64,000 bases of DNA from Brachycybe producta. Its lineage: Eukaryota; Arthropoda; Diplopoda; Playtdesmida; Andrognathidae. The notes beneath the pieces are model-generated. The model was given only the letters and a program-made list of their open reading frames with translations, searched no databases and had not been told where the DNA came from. Below are positions 13,988 through 64,000 of this stretch, piece by piece. The stretch is from assembly GCA_036925085.1 (NCBI GenBank), contig JAUPFP010000007.1:3244802-3308801 (forward strand). The letters are read 5' to 3'. The position numbers and the translations under genes are program-made. The stretch's first letter is position 1, and every line of letters starts with the position of its first letter.

Positions 13988-14004
13988 TAAGAAAAGGAAC
14001 ATAA
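13984..14004 (+). promoter_or_regulatory. uORF 2 in the LRIG leader (6 codons)
   Basis: ATG at 13984 overlaps the TGA of uORF 1 (ATGA overlap) and opens a 6-codon frame ending TAA. It lies about 150 nt upstream of the main ATG, a spacing that would permit reinitiation. Function is inferred from position only. Confidence 0.35.
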
Positions 14005-14157
14005 ACAAGTAACGGGTAGGAAAAAAAAAAAAAAGACCGCTTTTTATTTGAGTGTGAACGCGAGAGAAACGAACGGAAGAAGAAGAAGACGAAGACGACG
14101 ACGACGCTGAAGGAGGAAATCAGCAAAGACGGACGTCGGGAATCAGCCGAGGCCAAG

Positions 14158-64000
<49,843 letters not shown>

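Larger units (their letters stand above)
13660..14157 (+). other. Putative 5' UTR with CAG/GCG tract and purine-rich end
   Basis: Sequence between the TATA box and the ATG. It contains a (CAG)n(GCG)n tract (about 13686-13720), a G/T/A-rich middle, and a GAAGAAGAC/GACGACGACG purine-rich segment (about 14078-14106) just before the start codon. Two short uORFs lie at 13943-14004. No spliced leader or 5'-UTR intron is evident, though neither can be excluded. Confidence 0.45.

Overview
The window is AT-rich eukaryotic (animal) DNA holding one recognisable protein-coding gene. It is the 5' three quarters or so of an LRIG-type gene (leucine-rich repeats plus immunoglobulin-like domains, a single-pass membrane glycoprotein family) on the + strand. 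Sixteen exons can be placed between 14158 and the right edge. All have GT-AG borders and join in one open frame of 775 codons: signal peptide, LRRNT, 16 leucine-rich repeats, LRRCT, Ig1, Ig2 and the first half of Ig3. The remainder of Ig3, the transmembrane segment and the tail lie beyond 64000. LRR introns interrupt the last Leu codon of a repeat in phase 2. The Ig domains start at phase-1 introns and Ig1 is split by a phase-0 intron. The sequence fits an invertebrate with an LRIG orthologue; I cannot name the phylum.

Layout: 1-13480 is upstream sequence with no supportable gene. It contains palindromic mobile elements, a perfect 148-bp (TA)n-centred palindrome and a 40-bp AT-only tandem array. 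13480-14157 is the promoter and 5' UTR (two CCAAT boxes, TATATAA, a CAG/GCG-rich leader, two overlapping short uORFs). Introns 1, 2 and 3 (about 10.4, 10.8 and 16.0 kb), intron 5 (2.6 kb) and intron 9 (6.3 kb) hold almost all the remaining sequence. Most other introns are only 73-110 bp.

The long introns are packed with short palindromic (MITE-like) elements and satellites. Several element families can be delimited by their own target-site duplications: family A (9 bp, 8 copies), family B (8 bp), element K (8 bp) and TTAA-flanked elements. The most striking object is a 3.5-4.2 kb near-symmetric foldback structure in intron 3 (about 44.83-48.99 kb). Its long inverted arms end in an inverted pair of CpG-rich 23-bp satellites at the apex. 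Other notable structures are an inverted duplication bracketing exons 4 and 5, a 33-bp satellite whose every unit carries the dyad AATATTGtCAATATT, and GAAACGAAACCGAACC-type arrays with a 660-bp higher-order repeat. Long open frames inside these satellites are by-products of stop-free repeat units, not genes.
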